From: Nemertoderma westbladi
Lineage: Eukaryota > Xenacoelomorpha > Nemertodermatida > Nemertodermatidae
Length of the DNA stretch: 30,164 bases
Reading direction: 5' to 3'
NCBI GenBank assembly: GCA_032718475.1
Contig: JAUCBJ010000215.1
Location: 1 to 30,164, forward strand
The translations under genes and the position numbers were made by a program. The notes beneath the pieces are model-generated. The model did not search any database. It worked only from the letters and a program-made list of their open reading frames with translations, and had not been told where the DNA came from. Within the stretch, counting starts at the first letter, position 1. Every line of letters starts with the position of its first letter. Shown in pieces: positions 30,140-30,164 of the stretch.

Positions 30140-30164
30140 GACATCATGTCGGCCCGGACTGGTG

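Noticed and set aside
1-30164. tRNA, rRNA or bacterial-type signals (operons, ribosome binding sites)
   Set aside because: I saw no convincing tRNA cloverleaf or rRNA segment by eye, and the splice junctions and LINEs show eukaryotic DNA. A tRNAscan or Rfam search would be needed to exclude small RNAs fully.

Overview
The window is eukaryotic DNA from a metazoan, most likely a marine invertebrate. Its genes are split by introns with GT-AG junctions, it carries several non-LTR retrotransposon fragments, and about a third of it is minisatellite. TGACGTCA, ACCGGT and AGGCCT palindromes are frequent. I lean weakly toward an invertebrate deuterostome, possibly a tunicate, but the sequence does not settle the lineage.

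Layout. Positions 61-912 hold an intact basic ORF with two CCHC zinc-binding modules at its N-terminus. A 30-bp minisatellite follows (2335-3930), then two LINE reverse-transcriptase fragments in opposite orientation (3938-5250). From 5.4 to 7.3 kb the DNA is AT-rich, with simple repeats and one weak minus-strand exon candidate. Two head-to-tail genes of the SPEC3/Stum membrane-protein family then occupy 7626-22853. Gene A (four coding exons, 221 aa) has a foldback element filling most of intron 1 and a GC-palindrome foldback in intron 3. Gene B (five coding exons, 265 aa) has a 5.1-kb minisatellite in intron 1 and a 1.7-kb minisatellite in intron 2. A 32-bp array rich in CCAAT dyads (23377-24652) lies upstream of an intronless 605-aa gene of unknown function (24812-26629), which has a helical N-terminal half and a beta-propeller-like C-terminal half. 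The right end holds a 23-bp minisatellite interrupted by a third LINE fragment, a (CGGA)n tract, a Cys/His-rich minus-strand open segment, a fourth LINE relic and a CRE/CCAAT-rich stretch.

The most notable observation concerns gene B. Both of its large intronic minisatellites are built from its own 5' splice sites. The 44-bp unit of intron 1 is a copy of the end of exon 1 plus its splice donor, repeated about 116 times. The intron 2 array starts exactly at intron base +1. Exon models of both SPEC3/Stum genes were assembled by eye from splice consensus, reading phase and family similarity; both sum to whole codon numbers, but neither has transcript support here.
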